Shown: piece by piece, positions 18,729-27,728 of the stretch | How the letters are laid out: each line of letters starts with the position of its first letter | Numbering within the stretch: the stretch's first letter is position 1 | NCBI GenBank assembly: GCA_965203045.1 | Contig: OZ241850.1 | Coordinates: forward strand, 1,302,001 to 1,366,000 | Length of the DNA: 64,000 bases | Origin: G965203045 sp965203045 | GTDB taxonomy: Bacteria; Pseudomonadota; Gammaproteobacteria; PS1; Pseudothioglobaceae | Reading direction: 5' to 3' | The notes under the pieces: generated by a model | What the model saw: only the letters and a program-made list of their open reading frames with translations | Told to the model about the DNA's origin: nothing | The model's database searches: none | Program-made: the position numbers and the translations under genes

Positions 18729-21095
18729 ATGGTAAATACAACAGCAGAGTTATTAGCAAAAGAGCGTGGTGTTGCTTTAGAGGAGCTGCTAGAGGACCTG
18801 AGAGGTAATATTAAAACTCTATCTAAGGATGAGAAGGCGGTACTTACCGAATTGCTTAATCAGAAACGTAATGCTGGACGTAAAGTGTTATCTGGTAGCC
18901 TTTCTGGTAGTCAATCAATCAATACACAAGTCAATAAGGTCTCAGGAGTAGTGGTTCAGACTGTTAAGCGTAAAACAACTGTGCCCACCTCACTTAGCCA
19001 ATCTGAAAAAGACCTCATTAAATCACATAAGCAGTCTATTGAAAAAAACCGCCTAGCAACACAAAAATTATTAGAACAAGAAAAAAAGCGTCAGCAATTA
19101 ATACGTCAAAAGCCTAGTAGCAAGCAAGGTGTTAAAGAAAAACCACAACAACCACAAACAAAACAAACAAATAAAAGCGACCAAACACAAAAGCCCAAGT
19201 CTAAGCCTAAACCAACATTCACAGGTCAGCATGAAGATGTTAGTGAAGACAAATCAAAACGTAAACTCAAGAAAAAAGATAAGACTCGTCTAGCGCAAAA
19301 AATAAGAGAGGAACAAGCCCGGCAACACCAGTTTGTTAAGCCGCTGGAAAAAGTAGTTTATGAAATTAAAGTTCCGGATATAATTATGGTTTCTGATTTA
19401 GCAGAGCAAATGAAAGTCAAGGCGGCTGAGGTGCTAAAACAAATGATGTCGATGGGGGTTATGGCAACTATTAATGATAGTATTGACCAAGATACTGCTA
19501 TTTTAGTAGTAGAAGAGATGGGGCATAAGGCAGTTGCTAAGTCGCTGGATACAGTTGAGGATGTTGCTTTATCGGATTTAGATGATATCAAAGATGCCGA
19601 TAAATTGCCACGAGCACCGGTAGTAGCGGTTATGGGTCATGTTGACCACGGCAAGACTTCTTTGCTAGATTATATTCGTAAAGCCGATATTGCTAAAAAT
19701 GAAGTGGGAGGTATTACTCAACATATCGGTGCTTATCAAGTAAGCACTAAGAGGGGTAAAATTACTTTTTTGGATACACCGGGACATGCTGCTTTTACCC
19801 AAATGCGTTTGCGTGGAGCAAATGCTACCGACATTGTTGTGCTTGTTGTTGCAGCCGATGATGGGGTAATGCCTGAGACTATTGATTCTATTAAACACGC
19901 TCAAGCGGCAAGCACTACTATTATTGTTGCTATTAATAAAATAGATAAGGAAAATACCAACTCTGAAAAAGTTAGACAAACACTTTCAAATTATGAGCTA
20001 ATTGATGAATCTTGGGGTGGTGATACAATGATGATAGAAGTATCAGCCCATACTGGTGTTGGTATTGATGATTTGTTAGAAGCAATTGTTTTACAAGCTG
20101 AAATCCTTGAATTATCCGCTGTTGTTAAAGCAAGGGCTAAGGGTATTGTGCTTGAATCACGCGTGGAAAAAGGTAGAGGCAAGATAGCAACATTATTAGT
20201 TCAGGAAGGCACTCTTAATAAGGGTGATATTGTAGTTGTTGGGCAGGAATATGGCAGGGTTAAACAATTATTAAACGATACTGGTCAAGTAGTTGAATCA
20301 GTAACACCTTCCACTCCGGTGGAGATGCTTGGCCTGTCTGCGATAGTTCAAGCAGGTGATGATTTTGTAGTTTTAACAAGCGAGCGCAAAGCAAAAGAAG
20401 TGGCATATTTTAGACAACATAAGAATAAAGAAGGACAATTACAAAAACAACAAATTACCAAGACTGAAGATTTTATTGCTCAAATGCAGGCAAATGATAA
20501 ACAAAAAATTAATATTTTATTAAAAGCTGATGTTCAAGGTTCTTCACAAGCGATTGTTGATGCTCTAAATGCTCTAAGTGATGATAAATTAACTATTAAT
20601 ATTATCTCATCTGGTGTTGGCAGTATTAATGATACTGATATGGTGTTGGCGGCTACTTCAGGCGCGGTAGTGTTAGGTTTTGGTGTGCGCGCCGATGCGT
20701 TAGCTCGTAAGACAGCTGAGCGTGTTGGCGTTGATGTACGTTATTATGGTGTGATTTATAACCTTATTGATGATGTAAAGGCAATGATATCAGGCTTGCA
20801 AGTGCCACAACTAAGTGAGAATATTATTGGCTTAGCACAGGTAAAAGAGGTGTTTAAATCCAAAACCTTAGGTGATATTGCTGGCTGCATTGTAACCGAA
20901 GGCAAGGTAAGGCACAATAATCCAGTGCGTGTTTTGCGTGATAATGTGGTAATTTATGAGGGCGAGCTAGAATCATTACGTCGTTTTAAAGATGAGGTTG
21001 ATGAAGTATTATCTGGGACCGAATGTGGTATTGGCATTAAAGACTATAACCAAATTGAAGTTGGTGACCAAATTGAGGTATTTGAACTCGCCTAA
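18729..21095 (+). CDS. infB: Translation initiation factor IF-2
   Basis: GTPase that brings fMet-tRNA to the 30S subunit. 788 residues, shorter than E. coli (890) because the charged N-terminal region (about 50-210, rich in Lys and Gln) is reduced. An IF2-N domain lies at about 210-260. The G domain starts near 295: G1 GHVDHGKT, G3 DTPGHAAF, G4 NKID, G5 SAHTGVG. Domains II-IV follow, with DVQGSSQAIVDAL and the C-terminal fMet-tRNA-binding beta-barrel. It is the third gene of the translation operon. Confidence 0.98.
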   Translation: MVNTTAELLAKERGVALEELLEDLRGNIKTLSKDEKAVLTELLNQKRNAGRKVLSGSLSGSQSINTQVNKVSGVVVQTVKRKTTVPTSLSQSEKDLIKSHKQSIEKNRLATQKLLEQEKKRQQLIRQKPSSKQGVKEKPQQPQTKQTNKSDQTQKPKSKPKPTFTGQHEDVSEDKSKRKLKKKDKTRLAQKIREEQARQHQFVKPLEKVVYEIKVPDIIMVSDLAEQMKVKAAEVLKQMMSMGVMATINDSIDQDTAILVVEEMGHKAVAKSLDTVEDVALSDLDDIKDADKLPRAPVVAVMGHVDHGKTSLLDYIRKADIAKNEVGGITQHIGAYQVSTKRGKITFLDTPGHAAFTQMRLRGANATDIVVLVVAADDGVMPETIDSIKHAQAASTTIIVAINKIDKENTNSEKVRQTLSNYELIDESWGGDTMMIEVSAHTGVGIDDLLEAIVLQAEILELSAVVKARAKGIVLESRVEKGRGKIATLLVQEGTLNKGDIVVVGQEYGRVKQLLNDTGQVVESVTPSTPVEMLGLSAIVQAGDDFVVLTSERKAKEVAYFRQHKNKEGQLQKQQITKTEDFIAQMQANDKQKINILLKADVQGSSQAIVDALNALSDDKLTINIISSGVGSINDTDMVLAATSGAVVLGFGVRADALARKTAERVGVDVRYYGVIYNLIDDVKAMISGLQVPQLSENIIGLAQVKEVFKSKTLGDIAGCIVTEGKVRHNNPVRVLRDNVVIYEGELESLRRFKDEVDEVLSGTECGIGIKDYNQIEVGDQIEVFELA

Positions 21096-21140
21096 ATGAT
21101 TAAACAAATTATAAAATAAGTTTGCTTAAAACAAATAATA

Positions 21141-21479
21141 ATGGCATTACAACAATCAAGTTATCGTAGTGAGCGTATTAATGAGTTACTAAAACGTGAA
21201 TTGATATTAATATTTGCTAATAAATTAGCAGACCAACGTTTAAAATCTATGCGTATTTTAGATGTAGTTATTAGCAAAGACCTAGGTATTGCTAAGGTTT
21301 TTTTTAGTAGCGATGTTGATGTAAAAAAAATACAATTAGTTTTAAAAAAAGCACAAGGATATTTACGTGGCCAAATTGCCAAATCTACCCAATTACGACA
21401 CACTCCGGAGTTAAAATTTATTGCTGATACTGCCGCTAAAACTACTATTAAGATTGATAGTTTATTAGCAAACTTATAA
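21141..21479 (+). CDS. rbfA: Ribosome-binding factor A
   Basis: 112-residue KH-fold cold-adaptation factor that binds the 30S subunit and 16S rRNA helix 1 during maturation. The family start SYRSERINELLKREL and the middle block ISKDLGIAKVFFS are recognisable, and the RHTPELKFIAD tail is typical. The stop shares a base with the truB start, so translation is probably coupled. Confidence 0.95.
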   Translation: MALQQSSYRSERINELLKRELILIFANKLADQRLKSMRILDVVISKDLGIAKVFFSSDVDVKKIQLVLKKAQGYLRGQIAKSTQLRHTPELKFIADTAAKTTIKIDSLLANL

Positions 21480-22354
21480 TGCAAGTTAGCGGCATTGTTT
21501 TATTGGATAAAGCCTCAGGCATTACTTCAAATGAGGCTTTGCAGCAGGTAAAGAGGTTGTTCAATGCTAAAAAAGCTGGACATACTGGCAGCCTTGACCC
21601 GTTGGCAACTGGCTTATTGCCGATTTGTTTAGGCGAGGCTACTAAGATTAGTCAGTTTTTGTTAAATGCTGATAAAACTTATATCGTCAGCTGGAAGTTT
21701 GGCAGGCAAACTACTACTGCTGATAGTGAGGGTGAAGTAGTTAAAACTGCATCTTTTGAACATATTAAAGAGGCAGATTTACTAGCGGTACTACCAGAGT
21801 TTTTAGGTCATAGCAAACAAGTGCCACCTATGTACTCCGCTATCAAAAAAGATGGTAAAGCTTTATACAAACTAGCAAGGGCTGGTGTTGAAATTAGTAG
21901 AAAACCTAGAAATATTGAAATTTACTACCTAAATTTAATAGAATTTGATACTCAAAAAAACACATTTAAAATCAAAGTAAGATGCTCAAAAGGTACTTAT
22001 ATTCGTGTACTGGTTGAAGATATTGCCAAAAAATTAGACACACTAGCTTTTACTTGCGCTTTAAGGCGCATTGAGTTTGCTCATTTTAAAATTGACCAAA
22101 GTGTCCCATTTACTAAATTAGTTAGCGATAAAGCAAAGCTAATCAGCTTTGTGCTACCAACGACAGAGGCGCTACCAGAGTATCCTAATTTTGTGTTAGA
22201 CAACAGGCAGGTTAGAATTATCCAAGATGGACAAAGTATTATTAATAGCAGTTCTCAACTAGGTTTGGTAAAATTACTAGCGCCACAAGGTGATTTATTT
22301 GCCATTGGTTTTTGTGATAAAGATCACATTAAACCTAAAAGATTATTAAAGTGA
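21479..22354 (+). CDS. truB: tRNA pseudouridine-55 synthase
   Basis: Isomerises U55 in the T-loop of tRNAs. 291 residues. The catalytic Asp lies in AGHTGSLDPLATGLLPI (about 34-50). The KASGITSNEAL start, the QVPPMYSAIKKDGKALYKLAR block and CSKGTYIRVLVEDI are family blocks; a small PUA-like tail ends the protein. Its stop overlaps the ATG of the next, frameshifted gene (TGATG). The rpsO gene that often follows truB is not here. Confidence 0.97.
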   Translation: MQVSGIVLLDKASGITSNEALQQVKRLFNAKKAGHTGSLDPLATGLLPICLGEATKISQFLLNADKTYIVSWKFGRQTTTADSEGEVVKTASFEHIKEADLLAVLPEFLGHSKQVPPMYSAIKKDGKALYKLARAGVEISRKPRNIEIYYLNLIEFDTQKNTFKIKVRCSKGTYIRVLVEDIAKKLDTLAFTCALRRIEFAHFKIDQSVPFTKLVSDKAKLISFVLPTTEALPEYPNFVLDNRQVRIIQDGQSIINSSSQLGLVKLLAPQGDLFAIGFCDKDHIKPKRLLK

Positions 22355-23005
22355 TGGAAGATAAGCGAGCAAAGATATTAAAAAAGGCATTGGTTGGTTA
22401 TGGTTTTGATAAAAATTTAATCAAAAGTATAAAAGGGGGACAGAGGTTTAAGGGATACAGTTTATCATCATCCTAAAACTTATAGCTTTGTAGATGCAAA
22501 CGTAATAAGAGTGATGGAAGTGTGTCAATATTTGCTATTAGAAACTGGAGTCCATAGGCTAAGCATTGGTTTTAATAATGGTGAGATTGAGACTTTTTTG
22601 TCTTTGGCCGCTAATATGGAAGTGCATTTAGTTACTGATTTAATAGATGAAGATTATTTAGTTGATAATTTTGTAGAAATATCTTTGGATGATAAAAATA
22701 AATTCTTTAAGCACTTGTATCAAATGCTTACCAAGGATGAAATATTTTATTATATGCCTCCTAAGTGGCAACTAGCATTTTTAGAGCGCAATCAAAGTAT
22801 GAAATATGCTCAATTAACTAATATTGATGAGGTTAAATATATTATTAGTATTCTACCTAAATTACGTTCTTTAGATGGTTATTTTTTGCGCACTGTTAGT
22901 ATTGGGTTATTTAATAGTACTATTAATATGACTTTTAATTGCGATGGTACTCAAATTATTGCCCATCAAGTTTTTAGAGATTTTGTTGCTAATAATATTA
23001 TTTAA
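22354..23005 (+). pseudogene. Frameshifted gene of unknown function downstream of truB
   Basis: An ATG overlapping the truB stop opens a frame (MEDKRAKILKKALVGYG...) that meets a stop after about 41 codons. The adjacent frame continues without a stop from about 22433 to 23005. The junction is a homopolymer, AAAAGGGGG at 22431-22439. Dropping one G restores a continuous protein of roughly 216 residues, soluble and acidic-to-neutral. I do not recognise the family. Possible explanations are a one-base insertion mutation, a homopolymer sequencing error or programmed +1 slippage. Without correction, a 164-residue product could start internally at 22511 or 22514. Confidence 0.6.
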
Positions 23006-23059
23006 GATTGTTATGCCAGAAATACTGTCCTACAATATTTAAAAAACCAAAATAAAATT

Positions 23060-24331
23060 ATGAAAATATTAATAATTGGCGGTGGTGGACGTGAACATGC
23101 TTTGGCTTGGCAGTGCGCTAGGTTTGGGCATAGTGTTTTTGTTGCTCCAGGGAATGCCGGTACTGAGATTGAAGATGGTATTAGTAATGTTGCCATTGAA
23201 ACTGGTGATATTGACAGACTGGTACAATTTGCTGGCAATAAGAGAATTGATTTGACTATTGTAGGACCGGAAAAGCCTTTAGTAGCAGGGATAGTTGATG
23301 CTTTTAATGCTACTGGTTTGGCGATTTTTGGTCCTAGCAAAGCAGGAGCGCAATTAGAAGGTTCTAAGGCATTTAGCAAGGATTTTATGGTAAGACATAA
23401 TATTCCTACTGCTTTTTATGAAGTTTTTAGTGAGGTTAAGCCTGCTATTGAATATGTTAAAGCACAAGGTACGCCGATTGTGATTAAGGCTGATGGCTTA
23501 GCAGCCGGCAAGGGTGTGATAATTGCTAATACCGAGCAAGAGGCAGAGGTGGCAATTACTGATATTCTTTCTGGTAATCGCTTTGGTAATGCTGGTTCAA
23601 AAGTGGTAATTGAAGAGTTTTTATATGGACAAGAAGTAAGTTTTATAGTTATTAGTGATGGTAAAAATATTCTACCTATGGCAACTTCGCAAGACCATAA
23701 AGCTCGTGATAATGGTGATAAAGGACCAAATACTGGTGGAATGGGAGCATATTCACCTGCAGTAATAATAGATGAGGAGTTGCATAAGCGGGTAATAGAT
23801 GAAGTTATAAAACCTACTATAGAGGCTATGGCACTAGAAAATATGCCTTATGTAGGCTTTTTATATTCGGGTCTTATGATTAATGCTGATAGTGAGATAA
23901 AGGTTTTGGAATATAATTGCCGTTTTGGCGACCCTGAAACCCAGCCAATTATGATGCGCCTTAAATCTGACCTTGCTGAATTATGTTTGTTAGCAATAAA
24001 AGGCAGGTTAGATGAGGCTAGTGCTGACTGGGATAGTCGTTGTGCATTAGGAGTGGTTTTAGCCGCGAAGGGCTATCCTAGTAGTTATAAGATGGGTGAG
24101 GTAATTAAATTGCCAATAAATACCAGTTTAGCAAAGGTATTTCACGCTGGAACTAGTAAACAAGGTGGTAATATTATTAGTAGTGGTGGACGAGTATTAT
24201 GCGCAACTGCTTTGGGTGTTGATATTGCTGATGCTCAAAAAAATGCTTATAATTTAGCAGGAAAAATTAATTGGAGTGGTTCTTATTATCGTGATGATAT
24301 TGGTTTTAAAGCACTTAAAATTAGTGTTTAA
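23060..24331 (+). CDS. purD: Phosphoribosylamine-glycine ligase
   Basis: GAR synthetase, step 2 of purine synthesis, an ATP-grasp ligase. 423 residues. The start MKILIIGGGGREHALAWQ is typical. The ATP-grasp region contains PIVIKADGLAAGKGV (about 140-154) and VIEEFLYGQEVSF. Also visible are the QDHKARDNGDKGPNTGGMGAYSP block and the VLEYNCRFGDPETQP metal-site block. The 3' end overlaps that of purH by 11 bp on the other strand, so these two purine genes converge instead of forming the purH-purD operon seen in many relatives. Confidence 0.98.
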   Translation: MKILIIGGGGREHALAWQCARFGHSVFVAPGNAGTEIEDGISNVAIETGDIDRLVQFAGNKRIDLTIVGPEKPLVAGIVDAFNATGLAIFGPSKAGAQLEGSKAFSKDFMVRHNIPTAFYEVFSEVKPAIEYVKAQGTPIVIKADGLAAGKGVIIANTEQEAEVAITDILSGNRFGNAGSKVVIEEFLYGQEVSFIVISDGKNILPMATSQDHKARDNGDKGPNTGGMGAYSPAVIIDEELHKRVIDEVIKPTIEAMALENMPYVGFLYSGLMINADSEIKVLEYNCRFGDPETQPIMMRLKSDLAELCLLAIKGRLDEASADWDSRCALGVVLAAKGYPSSYKMGEVIKLPINTSLAKVFHAGTSKQGGNIISSGGRVLCATALGVDIADAQKNAYNLAGKINWSGSYYRDDIGFKALKISV

Positions 24332-25859
24332 AATGACGTATTCCTGTAAAAATCATTACTATACCAGCCTTATTGGCAGTATCAATTACTTCATTATCAC
24401 GCACTGAACCACCAGGTTGGATGATAGCTTCTATGCCTGTTTTGGCAGCAACGTCAATACTGTCTTTAAATGGAAAAAAAGCATCAGATGCCATTACTGC
24501 GCCTGTTATTTTTAAGCCAGCATTGATTGCTTTTAGCGTGGCGATTTTAGCAGAATCAATCCTAGACATTTGACCAGCGCCAATGCCTATAGTTGTTTGG
24601 TGTTTCGCGTATACAATAGCATTAGATTTGACAAATTTTGCTACTTTATGAGCAAATAACAAATCGGCTAATTGTTTATCTCTTGGTTTGATTTTGCTAA
24701 CACAGCGTAGATCATCAGCGCTAATTGTTATACTATCTTTGTCTTGGACTAGCAGTCCACCTCTTATACGTTTGTAGTCGAGTTGTTTTTGGTTGCTGGT
24801 TAGTTGTTGGTAAATCAATAGGCGCACATTGGGTTTGCTTGTTAATAATTTTTTAGCATCACCATCAATAGCAGGAGCAATGACTACTTCTACAAATTGT
24901 TTATCAATAATAGTTTTTAAAGTCTTAAAATTCAAAATTTTATTGACAGCAATAATGCCGCCAAAAGCAGAGGTTGGGTCGGTTTTATAAGCGCTTAAAT
25001 ATGCTTGGTAAATATTGTCTTTTAGTGCAACTCCGCAAGGATTGGCGTGTTTGACAATTACACAAGCTGGTTTATCAAATTGCAAAAGACATTCCAAAGC
25101 AGCATCAGCATCAGCAATGTTATTAAAGGACAAATCTTTTCCTTGGAGCTGTTTACTAGTTGCAATACAAGTTTGTTTTGGGTTATTTTCAACATATAGA
25201 GCAGCGTTTTGGTGAGAATTTTCACCATATCTCAATTTTTTTTTATAAGTAAATTGCAAGTTTAAGGTATGGGGAAAATTCTGCTCACCGCGCCCTAAAT
25301 AATTAGCGATGGCATCATCATAATTGGCACTGTGTTCAAAAGCCTTTAGGGCTAATTTTTGCCTAGTTTTTAGGGTTGTATTGCCCCTTTTGTTAATCTC
25401 AGTCATAATTTGAGAATAGTCATCTTTATTAACAATAACTGTTACAAACTGGTGATTTTTAGCTGCTGCTCTTAGCATTGTTGGACCACCAATATCAATA
25501 TTTTCAATTACTTCTTCAAGAGTGCAATTTGGCTGAGAGATGGTTTTAATAAATGGATATAGATTTATCACCACCAAATCAATTGTAGTAATGTTGTTTG
25601 CTACCATTTCGGCTTCATCAATGCCTCTTCTTGCTAAAATACCGCCTTGAATACGAGGATGTAGAGTTTTAAGACGTCCCGACATTATTTCTGGAAAGCC
25701 GCTCCAATCTGCTACTTCAGTAGTCTTAATTCCTTGTTTTTTAAGTAGTTTTGCTGTTCCACTAGTAGAAATGATATCAATATTAAGCTTGGTTAGACTT
25801 CTGCTAAATTCTACAATGCCTGATTTATCAGACACGCTGATTAATGCGCGTTTTATCAT
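24321..25859 (-). CDS. purH: Bifunctional AICAR transformylase/IMP cyclohydrolase
   Basis: Catalyses the last two steps of IMP synthesis. 512 residues. The N-terminal MGS-like cyclohydrolase domain (1-190) begins RALISVSDKSGIVEF and has SGRLKTLHPRIQGGILARR. The C-terminal transformylase domain carries the CVIVKHANPCGVA block (catalytic Lys and His), TSAFGGIIAVN and the SDAFFPFKDSID motif. It starts 2 bp after fis in the rho-lptF-def-fis-purH series; fis next to purH is a common gammaproteobacterial arrangement. Confidence 0.98.
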   Translation of the reverse strand: MIKRALISVSDKSGIVEFSRSLTKLNIDIISTSGTAKLLKKQGIKTTEVADWSGFPEIMSGRLKTLHPRIQGGILARRGIDEAEMVANNITTIDLVVINLYPFIKTISQPNCTLEEVIENIDIGGPTMLRAAAKNHQFVTVIVNKDDYSQIMTEINKRGNTTLKTRQKLALKAFEHSANYDDAIANYLGRGEQNFPHTLNLQFTYKKKLRYGENSHQNAALYVENNPKQTCIATSKQLQGKDLSFNNIADADAALECLLQFDKPACVIVKHANPCGVALKDNIYQAYLSAYKTDPTSAFGGIIAVNKILNFKTLKTIIDKQFVEVVIAPAIDGDAKKLLTSKPNVRLLIYQQLTSNQKQLDYKRIRGGLLVQDKDSITISADDLRCVSKIKPRDKQLADLLFAHKVAKFVKSNAIVYAKHQTTIGIGAGQMSRIDSAKIATLKAINAGLKITGAVMASDAFFPFKDSIDVAAKTGIEAIIQPGGSVRDNEVIDTANKAGIVMIFTGIRHFKH

Positions 25860-25861
25860 TG

Positions 25862-26095
25862 CTATAAATTATATAAATTAACCTTTTTCTTCACAGTAGT
25901 ACGGTTAATGCCTAAAATTTTAGCCGCTTTACTATAATTTTGATTAGTAAAATTTAATACATTTTCTAATAATAATCGCTCTACTTCTTGGATACAAATT
26001 TTATGTAAATCTCCTGTTATTTCTGTGTCTATAGATTTTAAATAAGTCGTAAGTTTTGATTTTAAACAATGTGATAGAATTTCGTTTTTATACAT
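25862..26095 (-). CDS. fis: Fis-family DNA-binding protein
   Basis: 77-residue nucleoid-associated protein of the Fis family. The C-terminal helix-turn-helix is clear: NYSKAAKILGINRTTVKKKVNLY, preceded by the dimerisation helices with EVERLLLENVLNFTNQNY. The N-terminal beta-hairpin that contacts Hin-type recombinases is shorter than in E. coli Fis (98 aa). Lies 2 bp after def and 2 bp before purH, so it is cotranscribed. Confidence 0.92.
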   Translation of the reverse strand: MYKNEILSHCLKSKLTTYLKSIDTEITGDLHKICIQEVERLLLENVLNFTNQNYSKAAKILGINRTTVKKKVNLYNL

Positions 26096-26097
26096 TA

Positions 26098-26646
26098 TTA
26101 GGCTGCCTTGGTTAGTTTTTTCTTTAGTCTATCGCGTTTTATTTGTGACAGGTAATCAACAAATAGTTTGCCATTTAAATGATCAAGTTCATGCTGGATA
26201 CAAATTGCCAATAGGCCATTGGCGTTTAAGTTAATTATTTTATTTTGCTCATTTAAGGCACGAATACTAATATTTTTTGCACGCTTTACTTTGACGTTGA
26301 AATTTGGTACTGATAAGCAGCCTTCTTCTGACTCGGTCTCGCCGTTCTTACTGTTAATGTTGGGATTAATTAAACACAAAGGATTATTTTTAACCATTAT
26401 GGGCAAGGCATTATCATTATTTCGTTGTTGTTTGAGTGCTTCGTATTGCTTGGAGTTTGGCACATCTAGGACAATAATTCTCTGGTGCTGATTAACTTGT
26501 GTCGCTGCTAAACCAATACCTCCTTTGGCATACATAGTTTCAAACATATTAGTAATTAGTTGTTTAGTTTTATTATTAATTTTAGCAACTTGCTTTGCCT
26601 TGATGCGCAAACGTTTATCAGGGAAAGTTAGCACCGGTAATATCAT
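26098..26646 (-). CDS. def: Peptide deformylase
   Basis: Removes the formyl group from nascent protein N-termini. 182 residues. All three motifs are present: GGIGLAATQV (about 43-52), EEGCLSVP (about 110-117; the Cys is a metal ligand) and IQHELDHLNG (about 150-159; two His ligands and the catalytic Glu). The start overlaps the end of lptF by 4 bp. The usual partner fmt is not adjacent. Confidence 0.96.
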   Translation of the reverse strand: MILPVLTFPDKRLRIKAKQVAKINNKTKQLITNMFETMYAKGGIGLAATQVNQHQRIIVLDVPNSKQYEALKQQRNNDNALPIMVKNNPLCLINPNINSKNGETESEEGCLSVPNFNVKVKRAKNISIRALNEQNKIINLNANGLLAICIQHELDHLNGKLFVDYLSQIKRDRLKKKLTKAA

Positions 26647-27728
26647 TTTTGTCTAAAGTATAAGGCAATACTTAATAATAAAAATAAAATATGCACCCAC
26701 ATTATATTAATACCTCCACTTAGCATATATTTTTTTGCAACAGAGAGCAAATTATAATACAAAACAAAACTAATAATACCAATAATTATTACTTGCAGAG
26801 CATTAAATTGGTAAGGTTGCGCTCGCATTAGCAGCACCGCAAATAAACTAAGTATAATAATAGCAATTGCGTTAGAGAGGCGATAATAAATTTCAATACT
26901 TTGTGCCTTGCTAGGGTTGGTTATCAATTCGGTAAAGGTTTGAGTCTTTACCGATTTCTTAATATTATTCTTAATTTGATTTATGTTTTTTTTGGCTAGG
27001 TCGCCAAGTAGGACACGGTATTGTTTAAAATTAACCACTCGCATTTGTTCGTTAGAGTTTATAGCAGCATTTTGATATAGCGTGCCATCTTTAAGTATGA
27101 GATGTAAAACTCCCAGTTTGCCATTGTAGTCTAACTTACCATCAGTAGCGTGGATTACAACATCTTGATTGTCTTGTTGCCAACGTAAAAAGACTTGTTT
27201 TAGTAGATTATCATTAACTACATTATCAACATACAATACTAATTGTTTATCTAAAAAATAGTGAAAAGTTTTAGGTTTAATTTGAGTTGATAATTCTGTT
27301 TTATCAGCTATTCTTTTTAACAATTTTGCTTTAAATTTTGCCTCAGGAGTGATATAAAATTGTAAATACAAAATAATAGCGCTAACAATTAATACCAAAG
27401 GTGAAATGTAAAGCCATAGATAACGGTTTTTAACTCCCAGACTACGCATAGCTATCATCTCAGTATTGATATAAAGGTTGCTAATAGTAGTTAAAATAGC
27501 TAAAAATAAGGAAAATGATAATAAAATTGGTAACCATTTAACGGCGCTAGCAGTAATAAAACCACCGAGGTCGTTAATACCCAGTTCTTGCCCTTTGATT
27601 AAAAATTGAATAATTTGATTGCCAATTATAATAGCAGATAGAATAAAAGTAATGACCAAAAAACTAATTCCAATTTTAGTTAACAAATAACGCAATAAAA
27701 TTGGATGTTTAGGAGTTAATACTGTCAT
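26643..27728 (-). CDS. lptF: LptF/LptG family LPS export permease
   Basis: 361-residue YjgP/YjgQ-family inner-membrane protein of the LptB2FGC complex that pulls LPS out of the inner membrane. Three N-terminal membrane helices (to about 125) include the NTEMIAMRSLGVKNRYLW coupling-helix segment. A periplasmic beta-jellyroll domain (about 125-265) follows, then three more helices. It looks more like LptF than LptG, but only one paralogue is present here, so the symbol is tentative. Overlaps rho by 4 bp and def by 4 bp. Confidence 0.85.
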   Translation of the reverse strand: MTVLTPKHPILLRYLLTKIGISFLVITFILSAIIIGNQIIQFLIKGQELGINDLGGFITASAVKWLPILLSFSLFLAILTTISNLYINTEMIAMRSLGVKNRYLWLYISPLVLIVSAIILYLQFYITPEAKFKAKLLKRIADKTELSTQIKPKTFHYFLDKQLVLYVDNVVNDNLLKQVFLRWQQDNQDVVIHATDGKLDYNGKLGVLHLILKDGTLYQNAAINSNEQMRVVNFKQYRVLLGDLAKKNINQIKNNIKKSVKTQTFTELITNPSKAQSIEIYYRLSNAIAIIILSLFAVLLMRAQPYQFNALQVIIIGIISFVLYYNLLSVAKKYMLSGGINIMWVHILFLLLSIALYFRQK

